A DNA stretch of 64,000 nt from Trichobilharzia szidati (GCA_944472155.2 OX235272.1:18088354-18152353); one strand, 5' to 3'; positions 11,372 to 22,680 are shown, counted from the stretch's first letter. Made by a program: numbers and translations. The notes: generated from the letters alone by a model not told the origin.

Positions 11372-11492
11372 CAGTCAGTTAGTTAGTTAGTCAGTTAGTT
11401 AGTTAGTTAGTTAGGTAGTTAGTTAGTTAGTTAGTTATTTAGTTAGTCAGTCAGTTAGTTAGTTAGTTAGTTGGTCAGTTAGTTAGTTAGTC

Positions 11493-11539
<47 letters not shown>

Positions 11540-11564
11540 CAGTCAGTCAGTTAGTTAGTTAGTC

Positions 11565-11599
<35 letters not shown>

Positions 11600-11812
11600 C
11601 AGTCAGTCAGTTAGTTAGTTAGTCAGTCAGTTAGTTAGTTAGTCAGTTAGTTAGTTAGTTAGTTAGTCAGTCAGTTAGTTAGTTAGTTAGTTAGTTAGGT
11701 AGTTAGTTAGTTAGTTAGTTGGTTATTTAGTTAGTCAGTCAGTTAGTTAGTTAGTCAGTTAGTTAGTTAATTAGTTAGTCAGTTAGTTAGTCAGTCAGTT
11801 AGTTAGTTAGTC

Positions 11813-11847
<35 letters not shown>

Positions 11848-11891
11848 CAGTCAGTTAGTTAGTTAGTCAGTTAGTTAGTTAGTTAGTTAGG

Positions 11892-11923
<32 letters not shown>

Positions 11924-11952
11924 CAGTTAGTTAGTTAGTTAGTTAGTTGGTC

Positions 11953-12003
<51 letters not shown>

Positions 12004-12028
12004 CAGTCAGTCAGTTAGTTAGTTAGTC

Positions 12029-12063
<35 letters not shown>

Positions 12064-12169
12064 CAGTCAGTCAGTTAGTTAGTTAGTCAGTTAGTTAGTT
12101 AGTTAGTTAGTCAGTCAGTTAGTTAGTTAGTTAGTCAGTCAGTTAGTTAGTTAGTTAGTTAGTTAGTTG

Positions 12170-12203
<34 letters not shown>

Positions 12204-12253
12204 CAGTCAGTTAGTTAGTTAGTCAGTTAGTTAGTTAGTTAGTTAGTTAGTTG

Positions 12254-12296
<43 letters not shown>

Positions 12297-12444
12297 GGTT
12301 ATTTAGTTAGATAGTTAGTTGGTTATTTAGTTAGTTAGTTAGTTAGTTAGTTAGTTGGTTAGTTAGTTAGTTAGTTAGTCAGTCAGTTAGTTAGTTAGTT
12401 AGTTAGTTGGTTATTTAGTTAGTCAGTCAGTTAGTTAGTTAGTC

Positions 12445-12483
<39 letters not shown>

Positions 12484-12488
12484 CAGTC

Positions 12489-12539
<51 letters not shown>

Positions 12540-12540
12540 C

Positions 12541-12573
<33 letters not shown>

Positions 12574-12672
12574 TTTAGTTGGTTAGTTAGTTAGTTAGTT
12601 AGTCAGTCAGTTAGTTAGTTAGTTAGTTAGTTAGTTGGTTATTTAGTTAGTCAGTCAGTTAGTTAGTTAGTC

Positions 12673-12708
<36 letters not shown>

Positions 12709-12744
12709 GGTTATTTAGTTAGTCAGTCAGTTAGTAAGTTAGTC

Positions 12745-12785
<41 letters not shown>

Positions 12786-12970
12786 GTTGGTTATTTAGTT
12801 AGTCAGTCAGTTAGTTAGTTAGTCAATTAGTTAGTTAGTTAGTTAGTTAGTTGGTTAGTTAGTCAGTTAGTTAGTTGGTTAGTTAGTTAGTTGGTTAGTT
12901 AGTTAGTTAGTTAGTCAGTTAGTTAGTCAGTCAGTTAGTTAGTTAGTCAGTTAGTTAGTTAGTTAGTCAA

Positions 12971-13004
<34 letters not shown>

Positions 13005-13076
13005 GGTTAGTTAGTTAGTTGGTTAGTTAATTAGTTAGTTAGTCAGTTAGTTAGTCAGTCAGTTAGTTAGTTAGTC

Positions 13077-13107
<31 letters not shown>

Positions 13108-13173
13108 CAGTCAGTCAGTTAGTCAGTTAGTCAGTTAGTTAGTTAGTTAGGTAGTTAGTTAGTTAGTTAGTTG

Positions 13174-13212
<39 letters not shown>

Positions 13213-13213
13213 G

Positions 13214-13247
<34 letters not shown>

Positions 13248-13297
13248 CAGTCAGTTAGTTAGTTAGTCAGTTAGTTAGTTAGTTAGTTAGTTAGTTG

Positions 13298-13332
<35 letters not shown>

Positions 13333-13362
13333 GGTTATTTAGTTAGATAGTTAGTTGGTTAT

Positions 13363-13404
<42 letters not shown>

Positions 13405-13488
13405 GGTTAGTTAGTTAGTTAGTTATTCAGTCAGTTAGTTAGTTAGTTAGTTGGTTATTTAGTTAGTCAGTCAGTTAGTTAGTTAGTC

Positions 13489-13523
<35 letters not shown>

Positions 13524-13532
13524 CAGTCAGTC

Positions 13533-13563
<31 letters not shown>

Positions 13564-13564
13564 C

Positions 13565-13603
<39 letters not shown>

Positions 13604-13604
13604 C

Positions 13605-13640
<36 letters not shown>

Positions 13641-13676
13641 GGTTATTTAGTTAGTCAGTCAGTTAGTTGGTTTGTC

Positions 13677-13745
<69 letters not shown>

Positions 13746-13768
13746 ATTGGTTATTTAGTTAGTCAGTC

Positions 13769-13803
<35 letters not shown>

Positions 13804-13840
13804 CAGTCAGTCAGTTAGTTAGTTAGTCAGTTAGTTAGTC

Positions 13841-13879
<39 letters not shown>

Positions 13880-13912
13880 CAGTCATTCAGTCAGTCAGTT
13901 AGTTAGTTAGTC

Positions 13913-13944
<32 letters not shown>

Positions 13945-13980
13945 GGTTATTTAGTTAGTCAGTCAGTTAGTTAATTAGTC

Positions 13981-14027
<47 letters not shown>

Positions 14028-14056
14028 CATTCAGTCAGTCAGTTAGTTAGTTAGTC

Positions 14057-14088
<32 letters not shown>

Positions 14089-14197
14089 GGTTATTTAGTT
14101 AGTCAGTCAGTTAGTTAGTTAGTTAGTTATTTAGTTAGTCAGTCAGTTAGTTAGTTAGTCAATTAGTTAGTTAGTTAGTTATTTAGTTAGTTAGTTG

Positions 14198-14243
<46 letters not shown>

Positions 14244-14364
14244 CAGTTAGTTAGTCAGTCAGTTAGTTAGTTAGTCAGTTAGTTAGTTAGTTAGTTAGTT
14301 GGTTATTTAGTTTGTCAGTCAGTTAGTTAGTTAGTCAGTTAGTTAGTTATTTAGTTAGTTAGTG

Positions 14365-14400
<36 letters not shown>

Positions 14401-14480
14401 GGTTATTTAGTTAGTTAGTTAGTTAGTTAGTTAATTAGTTAGTTAGTTAGTTAGTTAGTCAGTCAGTCAGTTAGTTAGTC

Positions 14481-14563
<83 letters not shown>

Positions 14564-14588
14564 CAGTCAGTTAGTTAGTTAGTCAGTC

Positions 14589-14672
<84 letters not shown>

Positions 14673-14706
14673 GGTTATTTAGTTAGTTAGTTAGTTAGTT
14701 AGTCAG
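9340..14706 (+). repeat. 5.4-kb TTAG tetranucleotide array with patterned variants
   Basis: Uninterrupted tandem TTAG units (CTAA on the other strand), about 1,340 units. TCAG is the commonest variant, followed by TTGG and an ATTTAG form. Variants are not random: the phrase GGTTATTTAGTTAGTCAGTC recurs many times, and longer signatures recur at about 3.98 kb and about 1.04 kb spacing. Every forward frame contains TAG and every reverse frame TAA, so it cannot be coding. It is not the TTAGGG telomere repeat. It borders ordinary AT-rich DNA on the left and a short spacer before a PLE on the right. Confidence 0.97.
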
Positions 14707-15021
14707 GGTTAATTGAAATTGATCTTTCTCTGACTGTAATTATATTTGGTTTATTACATTATTTCTCGCCATATTTGTTGGTGAAACTTTGTGAGTGGGC
14801 ATTATCTTTCAGTCTACAGAACAGAAACTACACTAGAGTTCTTTTATATCTGACTGGACAGAAGCTCTTAAAATTCAGATAGAGACCATCTTGCAAGTAT
14901 CTCATCTTTTCTTTTCTCCAAGTCAATATGCAGGAAGCCGAAGCTCCCATCATCTTCATGTTCCATTATGAAAGTGATTCTTGCGTGTTCATTGTTAAAT
15001 AACCCGAGTAGATGTGAAGCT

Positions 15022-15643
15022 GGGAGAATATACTCTGCAGAGAAATTAGAGGAAGAATTTATAATTCTCGAAAAGGTGTTGAAAAACAACGGTCACCCTA
15101 AGATATTCATTTACAAATATGGGAGGCTCAGACATCAAACAAATCACAGTGGGTAAAAAGCCTGTCTTCTTTCAACTCGACTTTAAAGGTGAAATTATTG
15201 CAACAATAGTCAACAGAAGATTGATTACGTCACTAGCCAGAGCCTATCCTGCAGTTAAGTTGGTTGACGTCTGTAGGATAACATGCTTCCTGATGCATTC
15301 AAAAGTGGACAGATACCATGTCAACTCCAACTATATATACAAATTTACGTGTGTCTGCGGAAGCAGTTACATTGGGAGAACAGAAATAAGGGCACACCTC
15401 CAATTTTCTGAACATGTGCTGAAAAACCTTCGTCTCAAGGGAACAAACGTTTATAATAGTGTCATTGCTAGGCATCTCCTTCACATGGGTAATGAGGTGG
15501 AAAGCGTAAAATCCTCTAAAATTACCAATAGACAGGAGAGCTCAGTTCTCCTCAAGTTTGCCAAAGCAATCTCTTTGAAACGCTTGAAACTCGATTTATG
15601 TGTTCAGAAAGAAGTAGTTATCAGTCTTTCCTTACCCTGTTAA
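15022..15643 (+). pseudogene. PLE linker plus GIY-YIG endonuclease, one frameshift
   Basis: The frame reading IYSAEKLEEEFIILEKVLKN (linker between RT and nuclease) shifts near 15125 into the frame of KKPVFFQLDFKGEIIATIVN, then NYIYKFTCVCGSSYIGRTE (GIY-YIG core), FSEHVLKNLRLKG and the terminal LDLCVQKEVVISL. It aligns throughout with the uninterrupted ORF at 28.0-28.95 kb. Missing the RT and carrying a frameshift, it is a pseudogene. Confidence 0.8.
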
Positions 15644-16009
15644 ATGTATGTGTTTGTTCTCTCCTTCATTTGATTACGTAATCTTTGGTTTCAACCTCAC
15701 CCTACGTTGATAGTGTAATTTTGCTTGTCTCTTATTTCTACGATTTGAGTTGAGCTCGGCACATTGTTACCCAGTTTATTATTTACTCATCGTCTTATGC
15801 AACTCTCGTCTTTATTGCGTAACTCCTTTATCATTGTATACATACATTTATTTTGTTTAAACATAAACTCTCTGTGTAAAATCTATGTAGGCTTAATTTT
15901 CTGAGCACTGTTCACTAAGTCCCGAACCTCCTGTCAACTGACATCATGTAAAATTTGAAAATGTGTTAAAACTTTTCTGTACATAAGCTTAATAATTTAT
16001 TTAGGCTGT

Positions 16010-16062
16010 AAGCAGCAGCCGATGAGAAGCCAACGAAATAAACAATGATGGTGCCATATTAT
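16010..16062 (+). ncRNA. Hammerhead-like motif, PLE 3' region
   Basis: CCGATGA (16019-16025) in place of CUGAUGA, a short GAAGCCAAC spacer, then GAAA (16035-16038). The equivalent place in the 29.4-kb copy has the canonical CTGATGA. Stems are short. Confidence 0.4.
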
Positions 16063-16510
16063 CCTGAAAAAATTCTTGAAGGGAAATAAATGTTTGAAGT
16101 TTATGAAGCATGCTGCAAATCACTGCATACAATTAAGGTTTCTTCAATGTATCTGTAGTAGGTTATTGATTCTTTTATTGTACACTTAAGCTTTGCATGT
16201 TCACAACTAGCCATTAATATATCTGCGAATAGGGTGTCGAATGGACTGCCAATTTCCGCTCTATCAGTTTGGCGATACATTTTGTCGTTGAACTGGAAAT
16301 ATATATATTCTTGGCACATAATAACAGAAGTTGCTTAAATTAAAGTTTTAGTAAAGAGAGTCCAAAGTATTCTGCGATGACGATCTCCTGTCTTGAGAGC
16401 CACAAATCAGATTTGACTGACAGGATCTATTTGGTACCAGTCAACGATATCTCCTCATCCAACCCATTAACAGACACTGTACGAATGTACATAATGTGCA
16501 AAATAAACAT

Positions 16511-17385
16511 TATTATTATTGCTTTCTTTAATTCCTAGAGGAACATAGGGCTTCAGTCACACGTCTCCATTGCATTCGGTTCTCTCCAAGACTCTTCACC
16601 TGGCTCCAAGTCTGCCCACATGCTTTCATCTCCTCTTCACATGACCTCCTCCAAATCACCCACCCTCGAACTGACGACAAACTCGCCGCTTCCCTTTCGG
16701 GTTCCACTCGAGCAATGGCTTGTCTTGTGATGTCACTTGATGGTTTCCATTTCTTCCTGCTTATTTGTTTCGCAATCGGTTCCTGCTGAGTTGGTTCGCT
16801 CATTGCCAGAGATCCCTCTCTGTTGATGACCTTTTCTGGCTGGCCATCTGATCTTGAGTGGTATTTGGAGAAGACAACTGTTAATGAAGGTCTGTTGTTT
16901 GTTTGAGATGCTCTTTATGATGTGCAGTGCAAGTCTCTGATCCATCCGTATAGTGAGTAGCACTGACTTCACATTGGAGTTGAAAATCCGGATCTTATCT
17001 TCGTTTTGATGCTGAGTGCTGTTGACCTCCTCCACACAGATTTGAAAGTAGTGAAAGCTTGTCTTGCTTTTCCGATTCCTGCTTTGATATCCTTATCTGT
17101 TCCGTTCGCCTGTAGTTGAAACGATGCTTCCCAGGTAGGTAGGTCGGTGAAGGAGGTTGTTTCTTTCAGGTTCCTCCCATTTATGCTAACTGTTGTCTGT
17201 TGCCTGTTGTTGTTGCTGTTGTTGTTCTTGCCAGGAATCTTCATTACCTCTGTTTTCTCTATGTTCACCTGAAGTCCTATCATCTCCGGATGCTTCTTCT
17301 GCCAACTTGTTGCTTTTCGCTTGCATATCATCCAGTTTGTGGGAAATCAGACATATATCATCGGCGAAGTCCAGATCCTCCAAGT
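16511..17385 (-). mobile_element. RTE-A LINE, 3' part, 5'-truncated
   Basis: Minus-strand RTE/SR2-like copy. The 3' end lies at the (TTA)n run and CCTAGAGGAACATAGGGCTT. The coding remnant runs from LEDLDFADDICLISHKLED (RT motif C, FADD intact) through a glutamine/threonine-rich CAA-repeat segment to the C-terminal NKQQTFINSCLLQIPLKIRW. Frames are broken several times. An 11-mer AAAATAARCAT flanks it (16500-16510 and 17386-17396, one mismatch), a likely target-site duplication. Confidence 0.75.
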
Positions 17386-17429
17386 AAAATAAGCATCCAT
17401 CTATTTTATTATCAATATCACACCTCCCT

Positions 17430-17810
17430 TAGTTTCAGACTGGAACTTCAGGCTTCAGCAGAATACCTTCCCTTTGTCTTGTCTTTTGTTGTTCTTTTTA
17501 GCTGGCCCCATGACCATCCATAAGCTCTCAATACCTCACACAATCGCCTATATTTCCCCCACTAAGAATCACATCCAACTTATCGTTACCCACTCGAGTG
17601 TTGTCCTAGTGTGCGATGTGACTCTATAGTCTCCACCTTCTTCAGTATATTTCTTCGGCAATAGGTTTTTTGTTGGTTTATCCACAGAGTTTCTCGTGGC
17701 TAATTCTTACTGGCCATTTGATCTTCCGTATTCAGGCAGCGAATGCAGCTATTGATAAACGTCTGCAGTCAACTGGAGATACTTTTCATGATCTATAGAT
17801 TTTCAAAATA
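17430..17810 (-). mobile_element. Degenerate RTE-like relic
   Basis: Shares short segments with the RTE 3' coding part (ATCTTCCGTATTCAGGCAGC against ATCTTCAGTATTGAGC, TTGATAAACGTCTGCAGTC). No open frame and much diverged; assigned by order of the matches only. Confidence 0.45.
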
Positions 17811-18205
17811 TATAAACCAGCACAGATTAGTTATTTATATAGCCTGTTTATAATCCTTTCACTAAGCTTTTATAAAGTGATTAATATTATTCTAAAAGTG
17901 TAATTACTAAATTCAGACATAGTAATCTTATCAGGAATGCTGCTCAGTGAAGTTCATGCTCGCTTACATTGCAATTAAATGACCATAACATGAAAGTCAA
18001 TGATTAGAGGTCAGAAAAAGTGCTCAAGGTCACTTTTATTATTAACTGAGACACATAATAAAATTATTAATTATTAGTTATGAATGCACGATAAACAGTA
18101 ACCCCTGTTTTTCATTAGTTCAAAGTTTCATTCACTATTCATGACTAGAAGTGCGTTTATAATTACTGCATATTGGCTATTTTATATCCTTGGACATTGT
18201 TGTCA
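17811..18205. other. No recognisable feature
   Basis: AT-rich DNA; no gene or repeat I can name. Confidence 0.4.
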
Positions 18206-18820
18206 TTTTATTTATTCCCTTTTGTTCCAAGCGGAGGATAGGGCTTCAATAGAGCATCTATATTCCATCCTGTTCTATGCAATCCTCTTTAACTAGCTCC
18301 ATAATTACCCATAAACTTTCATTTTTTCCTGACAAGACATCCCCTTTATCACCCTCAAAGCCACGACCAACTTGTGGTTTCGAGCGATGGCCTGTCGTGC
18401 TATGTCATCCGATAATCTCCTCAGCGTGTTCCATCCACCTGCATTTACTTCGGAATATTTTTTTTGATTATAGATTTTTGTTTGGTTCGTTGGACTGCAA
18501 ACTTCCTTATCGCTCATCCTTTTCAACCAGCCACCTAATCTCCCTTATGGAGCCAGCGAAGGGAAATGTTGACAAAAGTCTGAAGCAGCCTTCTGGGAAT
18601 GCTACTGGTGACAGGCTAGTTCTCTGAATTGCAACGAGGAACTGAATGACTTAACATTAGGGTTGAAAGTCAGAATCTTGTTCCTTATGCTGAGTGCAAT
18701 AGACTTCCACAATGGTTTCAGAATAATATATATCTGTCTTATCTGTCCCGTCTTGACCGGCTTTGATAACCTCATTCGTGCCACCTCTGTATTATCTATG
18801 TTTTATGAAAAAGAGAAGAC

Positions 18821-18872
18821 ATTCAGCGAAGAGACTCTTCTCGACGGCGAATTCATTCACATAGCTGTACAA
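18821..18872 (-). ncRNA. Hammerhead-like motif, PLE terminus
   Basis: Read on the minus strand: ACAGC, a GTGAATGA core variant, TCGAGAAGAG, then GAGTCTCTTC|GCTGAATG. CAGC can pair with GCTG as stem I and AGAGACTCTC-like bases as stem III. The CUGANGA box is degenerate. Confidence 0.35.
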
Positions 18873-19299
18873 TCGCATTTATATATACAATTATTTTGTG
18901 TGTGTGTGTACATGACGTTTGTCAAGTTTAGATAATTGATCAGGTATTACAAGAATGATCTAATATAGAAACAAGGTTAATCAGACAGCAACTAAAGTAA
19001 GATTGAGTTAGTAAGTTAGATGACGTAATATAATTGACTAGAAACTGAGCGTTGTTCAGGTCAGTAACAGTGGTAGTGACGTGTAGAAATTGAATCGGGT
19101 GAGGGTAGAGAACAAGAAAGTTGAAAATGTAAAATATTACAATTGAAAAGACAAAATAATACTAATGAAGAGGCAGAAGAGAAAAAATAATAGGTAGAAT
19201 TTACTTGTCGGGTAATAATATAAATTAAGTTCATTGCAAGTGTAGTGATTGAACGAACTTCTTCTGTATGCAGAGTTCAGGACTTAGCAACTGAATCAC

Positions 19300-19839
19300 C
19301 ACTGCTTATGCAGTTTGAAGAAGTCTGATTCCTATACTTTTAGGAAGACTTCTGCTTACTCTGTAGACGACTCTGAAGTTTGTTTGCCGTGTAGCTTGGT
19401 GTCCGGATTCTATCAGATGTTCTAAGATGGAATTGCGGCGGGGGCATCGATTTTCTCCTTTGTAAAACCATGTTGGTAAGTCTTCGGTGATACGTTTGGA
19501 AAGCGAACTCTGGGTACGACCGACATACCTGGCTCCACACGAGCAGGTGAATTGATAAATACACATTGATGAGGCCAGCAGTGGTAGCTTATCCTTCACG
19601 TTCACATGAACCATAGGTTTTATGGAGAAAGACAATCGTAGTTCAGCTGCGAAGAAGGTCTTCTTTTTAAGTGAGCGCGACAGTCGATTTTTTAGTGTTT
19701 CCGCAGATAAATCCCCACTGAATTGAAGGTTCATGTAGAGTAGCTTTTTCGGGACGCTAAGCATGGGCGGCTTTTCTGGTCTAGGATTCATAGATTTTGC
19801 AATAAATCTTTCTGTATAGCAATTCTCGACGAGGATGTT
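19300..19839 (-). pseudogene. PLE linker and GIY-YIG endonuclease
   Basis: The frame starts at the truncation with VENCYTERFIAKS, then KKLLYMNLQFSGDLSAETLK, FFAAELRLSFS and SMCIYQFTCSCGARYVGRTQ (GIY-YIG core; YVG in place of YIG). SILEHLIESGHQA follows, and then a premature end around 19306 caused by a frame change. The following bases still encode the NPELCIQKKF tail in another frame (near 19255-19300). Same subfamily as the copies at 21.8 and 47.3 kb. Confidence 0.75.
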
Positions 19840-20005
19840 TATGTTTACTTGAAATCCCGACTTCTCTACCTACCATTTCTGTGAGCTTATTGTTTGTCAC
19901 CTGTAGATATTCCAGTTCGTGTGACATAAGACATAAATCATCCATGAAGTCTAAATCTTCTAGAGTCTTCTTGTCAACCCAACAAATTCCTTAACATACT
20001 TACTG

Positions 20006-20440
20006 CTATAAGCATGCACCTAAAAATAGAAAGTTATGGTTGGTTTAAGAGTCAAAGGAAAGAAGATCATATATTCAACAAAACCAATTCTCAATGTTTT
20101 CAGATTTTCGAGTATTTGATTGATTTCATCTTCTAGAAGAATATTAAACAGTTATTTGTTCTTTGTTTATGCCACCTCAACAATTCAAATCCGTGATTCT
20201 ACTGAAGGATCAGACTCAAAACCATCAATTCACGAAACGGATTCATTACTATTCAATCCCTATAAGAAGTTCATATCTAACAGCCTATTGTTTACAACGT
20301 CTATCGGTCATTGATACATTGTCCCAACTTCTCTATCATCCTCAGTGAATAACTTTTATGATATGCTGTTTGACTATTAGACAGCAGTGGCTATTAGTTT
20401 TTACAAAAATACTGGAACATTCAATATTGGTTTCGTCTGA
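20006..20440. other. No recognisable feature
   Basis: Two overlapping frames of about 60 codons without motifs; no repeat identified. Confidence 0.4.
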
Positions 20441-20444
20441 TTGG

Positions 20445-20912
20445 TTGGAGGATTTCACCATCAGCTGATATCAGTTAGACAACCGATGGAAAACCTGGGA
20501 GTACTGGACTCCTCATCAGTATGCGCCCACCCGCCAATACTTGAAAACTGATCTGCTTCTCACCAGCGACTGGCACTATTCAGGCAGTGAACTCAGGTTC
20601 CAGTGAGAAGCCATAACCAGTAGGGTACAGCAGTTTGAAGGTGAGGCAGTAGCTCACCGAAAAAAACATTGCGAAGTGGTTGCGCCATGTCGTGAATTGG
20701 CAGAAGTTAGAATGCATGAGCTTACCACTGGATTGGGTCTACGAGGTAGCTCGTCTTGTAACCAGAAGGTCCTTGTTTCGAACCCCGGTGGGTGCGTACT
20801 GATGAAGAGTCCCAAACTAGTGTGACGAAACAGCTGACCAGTACTCCCAGGTTTTCTAATGGTTCTCTAAGTGATGTCAGCTAATGATGAAATCTTCCAA
20901 CCAATCACTAAT
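20445..20912 (+). mobile_element. SINE-2 with fold-back 5' arm
   Basis: The plus-oriented unit has a B-box-like GTTTCGAACCCCGG, then CTGATGA (20799-20805) and GAAA (20827-20830) of a hammerhead core, then the tail through TGATGAAATC. A reverse-complement copy of the tail (GATATCAGTTAGACAACCGA, GGAGTACTGGAC) precedes the unit, as in the 7-kb copy. The core has three extra bases before stem II and GAC where GUC would be cut, so it is probably inactive. Confidence 0.7.
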
Positions 20913-21309
20913 AAGCTATAGACTGATAATAAATTGTTTTGAAATTATTGCAAGTTGGGTCACGAAAAAGAAGGTGGGAAATAGATGTTCATTTAATTAA
21001 CTAACACTCCGAAATCTCATCCATCGTGAGGTTGTGGAAATATACCGGTGAAAAGTTTGGAACCAGAAAGAAACAACTGTTCAGCACCCTTTTATTTTAC
21101 AATGGTTTTCTACTTAAAGCCTCCTGATGACAAATCCTCTCTTCAGTTTTAAACTGTATGCAAACAGATGATATATTTATACGCCGGAAAATCCATTTAT
21201 AAAATATTCTAAATGAAATTAAGAATTCAATACAGTTTGGAGGGAAAAACATGGATCCAAATATATTAAATAAATGTCAGTACTCTTGTGTTGAAAACCT
21301 AATCTAAAC
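20913..21309. other. No recognisable feature
   Basis: AT-rich spacer between a SINE-2 and a PLE; no gene or repeat recognised. Confidence 0.4.
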
Positions 21310-21331
21310 TAAGTCTGAAAAGAAAAGAAGG

Positions 21332-21382
21332 CGTTCAGCGAAGAGACTCTTTCCGCCGGCGAATTCACTCACATAGCTGTAC
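21332..21382 (-). ncRNA. Hammerhead-like motif, PLE terminus
   Basis: Same architecture as the 18.82-kb motif: ACAGC ... GTGAGTGAATTCGCC ... AAGAGTCTCTTC|GCTGAAC on the minus strand. Core box degenerate. Confidence 0.35.
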
Positions 21383-21818
21383 AATCGCATATATACACAA
21401 TTTTGTTTGTGTGTGTGTACATTAGATTTATAAAGTTTAGATAATTACGTAATATAAGTATTAATTGGCTTGGAAACCAACGTTAAGATAGAAAAGAAAA
21501 GAAAATTGATTAAGTGAATTGGATGACGTAATACAATTGAGTAGAATTCAGAATAGGTCACGTTGGCAACAGTGGTAATGAATGGTGGTTAAAATTAAAT
21601 AAGGGTAGGGGTAGAGAATAATACAGTTGAAAATTAAGTAAGTTAATCGGATGACGTAATATACTTGACTAGAAATTGACGTGGGTCCAGTTAGCAACAT
21701 TGTTAATGAGGGTAGAGATTACAAAACGGTGGGGTAGAGAATGATACAAATGAAGATGTGAAATAATAAAATGCAAAAGACAAAATGATACAATTAGTAA
21801 AACTGAAATTAAGAAAGA

Positions 21819-22330
21819 TTACGTCCATTGTAGATTTAATAAATGAACGAATTTCTTTTGTATGCAGAGTTCAGGATTTAGCAAATGAATCGCCATTACT
21901 CCTGCGATGTGGAGAAGTTTGATCCGTACACTTTTAGCAAGACTGCCTTGTATTCTGTAGATAAATTTGAAGTTCATTTGTGGTTTGACTTGGTGTCCCG
22001 AATCGATCAAATGTTCAAAGATCGAGCTGCGGGGACATCGGTTTTCTCCTTTATAAAACCATGAAGGTAAATGTTCGTTGACGCGTTTGGATAGCGAACA
22101 CTGAGTACGGCCAATATACCTGGCTCCACACGAGCAGGTGAATTTGTAGATGCACATGGATGAGGCCAGCAGCGGTAGCTTATCCTTCACGTTCATACGA
22201 ATCATCCGTCTCGTGGAGAACGTCAGTCGTAATTCAGCTGCAAAGAAGGTTTTCTTCAATGAGCGGGAGAGCCCATTTCTCAGTATTTCTGTAGATTGGT
22301 CTCCATTGAACTGTAGGTTCACATAGAGAA
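21819..22330 (-). CDS. PLE linker plus GIY-YIG endonuclease, open to the natural stop
   Basis: 167 codons, open from the truncation to the stop. It begins LLYVNLQFNGDQSTEILRNG (linker), then TFFAAELRLTFSTRR, DKLPLLASSMCIYKF, the GIY-YIG core FTCSCGARYIGRTQCSLSKR, then EHLPSWFYKGENRC, SSIFEHLIDSGH, and the C-terminal NPELCIQKKFVHLLNLQW. Role in the full element: nicking target DNA for reverse transcription. The RT is missing, so this is a truncated gene, though the nuclease half has no visible defect. Confidence 0.75.
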
Positions 22331-22345
22331 GTCTTTTTAGAGCAC

Positions 22346-22680
22346 GTTTCCTGAACCAAATGACAAAAATACGCTTTTAATTGCTTGTTAAATAACCCAA
22401 TGGTTAACATCCCGCAGCTGACTTAATCTTTGTGTATGTGTACAAGTTCATCTGCTCCAAATGGAAGTAGGTATATCAATCGTTCAATGTAGGTTTTTGC
22501 TCAAGAAGAAAAACAATATCGAGAAGCGTTACAAAGAGGTGAAATTGGGCTGTAACCAGCTCAATGACTGAACATCATATCGACAGCCTTTACCTTTTAA
22601 AGTTATTTACAATTAATTGTTGTGAAAATAATAACACTTCCAATCATAATAGAAATCATTTGAAAACATGTTGCCATATG
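22346..22680. other. No recognisable feature
   Basis: No coding frame or repeat recognised between the PLE and the SINE-2 tandem. Confidence 0.4.

Larger units (their letters stand above)
15021..16103 (+). mobile_element. Penelope-like element inserted in a PLE
   Basis: A 5'-truncated PLE containing linker, GIY-YIG domain, 3' UTR and a hammerhead-like end. The hexamer TGAAGC occurs at both edges (15015-15020 and 16104-16109) and reconnects the host RT in frame, so it is probably the target-site duplication. Same subfamily as the 28-29.5 kb copy. Confidence 0.7.
14815..16400 (-). mobile_element. Penelope-like element (reverse strand) split by a second PLE
   Basis: Two minus-strand RT pieces flank the plus-strand PLE. 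The piece at about 16104-16400 reads NIYFQFNDKMYRQTD, then IGSPFDTLFADILMA, then ITYYRYIEETLIVCSD. The piece at 14815-15020 continues with HLLGLFNNEHARITFIMEHE, then GFLHIDLEKR, then a frameshifted GLYLNFKSFCPVRYKRTLV. Joined across the insert, the peptide matches the 28-kb copy. The RT catalytic YVDD is YIEE here, so both aspartates are replaced, implying an inactive enzyme. Confidence 0.75.
18804..19839 (-). mobile_element. Penelope-like element inserted in an RTE
   Basis: Minus-strand, 5'-truncated PLE: linker and GIY-YIG coding at high coordinates, a 3' UTR of about 400 bp, and a terminal segment with the CTTCGCTGAATGTC hammerhead-like end near 18821-18870. Flanked by a 7-bp repeat inside the host RTE. 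Confidence 0.75.
18210..20005 (-). mobile_element. Diverged RTE LINE split by a PLE
   Basis: The 3' part lies at 18210-18803 (NTEVARMRLSKPVKTG, IILKPLWKSIALSIRNKI). The upstream part lies at 19840-20005 (LEDLDFMDDLCLMSHELEYL, motif C with FMDD, then GFQVNI). The heptamer TATGTTT borders both sides of the PLE (18797-18803 and 19840-19846), and removing the insert rejoins the QVNI-DNTEV region expected of RTE. Old, frameshifted copy. Confidence 0.7.
21310..22345 (-). mobile_element. Penelope-like element, 5'-truncated
   Basis: Minus-strand copy with the linker and GIY-YIG coding part, a 3' UTR of about 400 bp and the terminal GTTCAGCGAAGAGACTCT segment (plus-strand reading) at its low-coordinate end. 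Near-identical in layout to the 18.8-19.8 kb copy. No clear target-site duplication seen. Confidence 0.75.

Noticed and set aside
9340..14706. Interstitial telomere
   Set aside because: The unit is TTAG, not TTAGGG; GGG is essentially absent from the array.
9340..14706. CRISPR-like or protein-coding tandem repeat
   Set aside because: 4-bp unit without spacers; stops in all six frames.
14815..15643. PLE 5' inversion by twin priming
   Set aside because: The minus-strand RT piece continues beyond the insert at 16104-16400, so nested insertion explains it better.
17193..17523. Cys/Val-rich ORFs on the plus strand
   Set aside because: Antisense shadow of the CAA/CAG tract and RT region of a minus-strand RTE-A.
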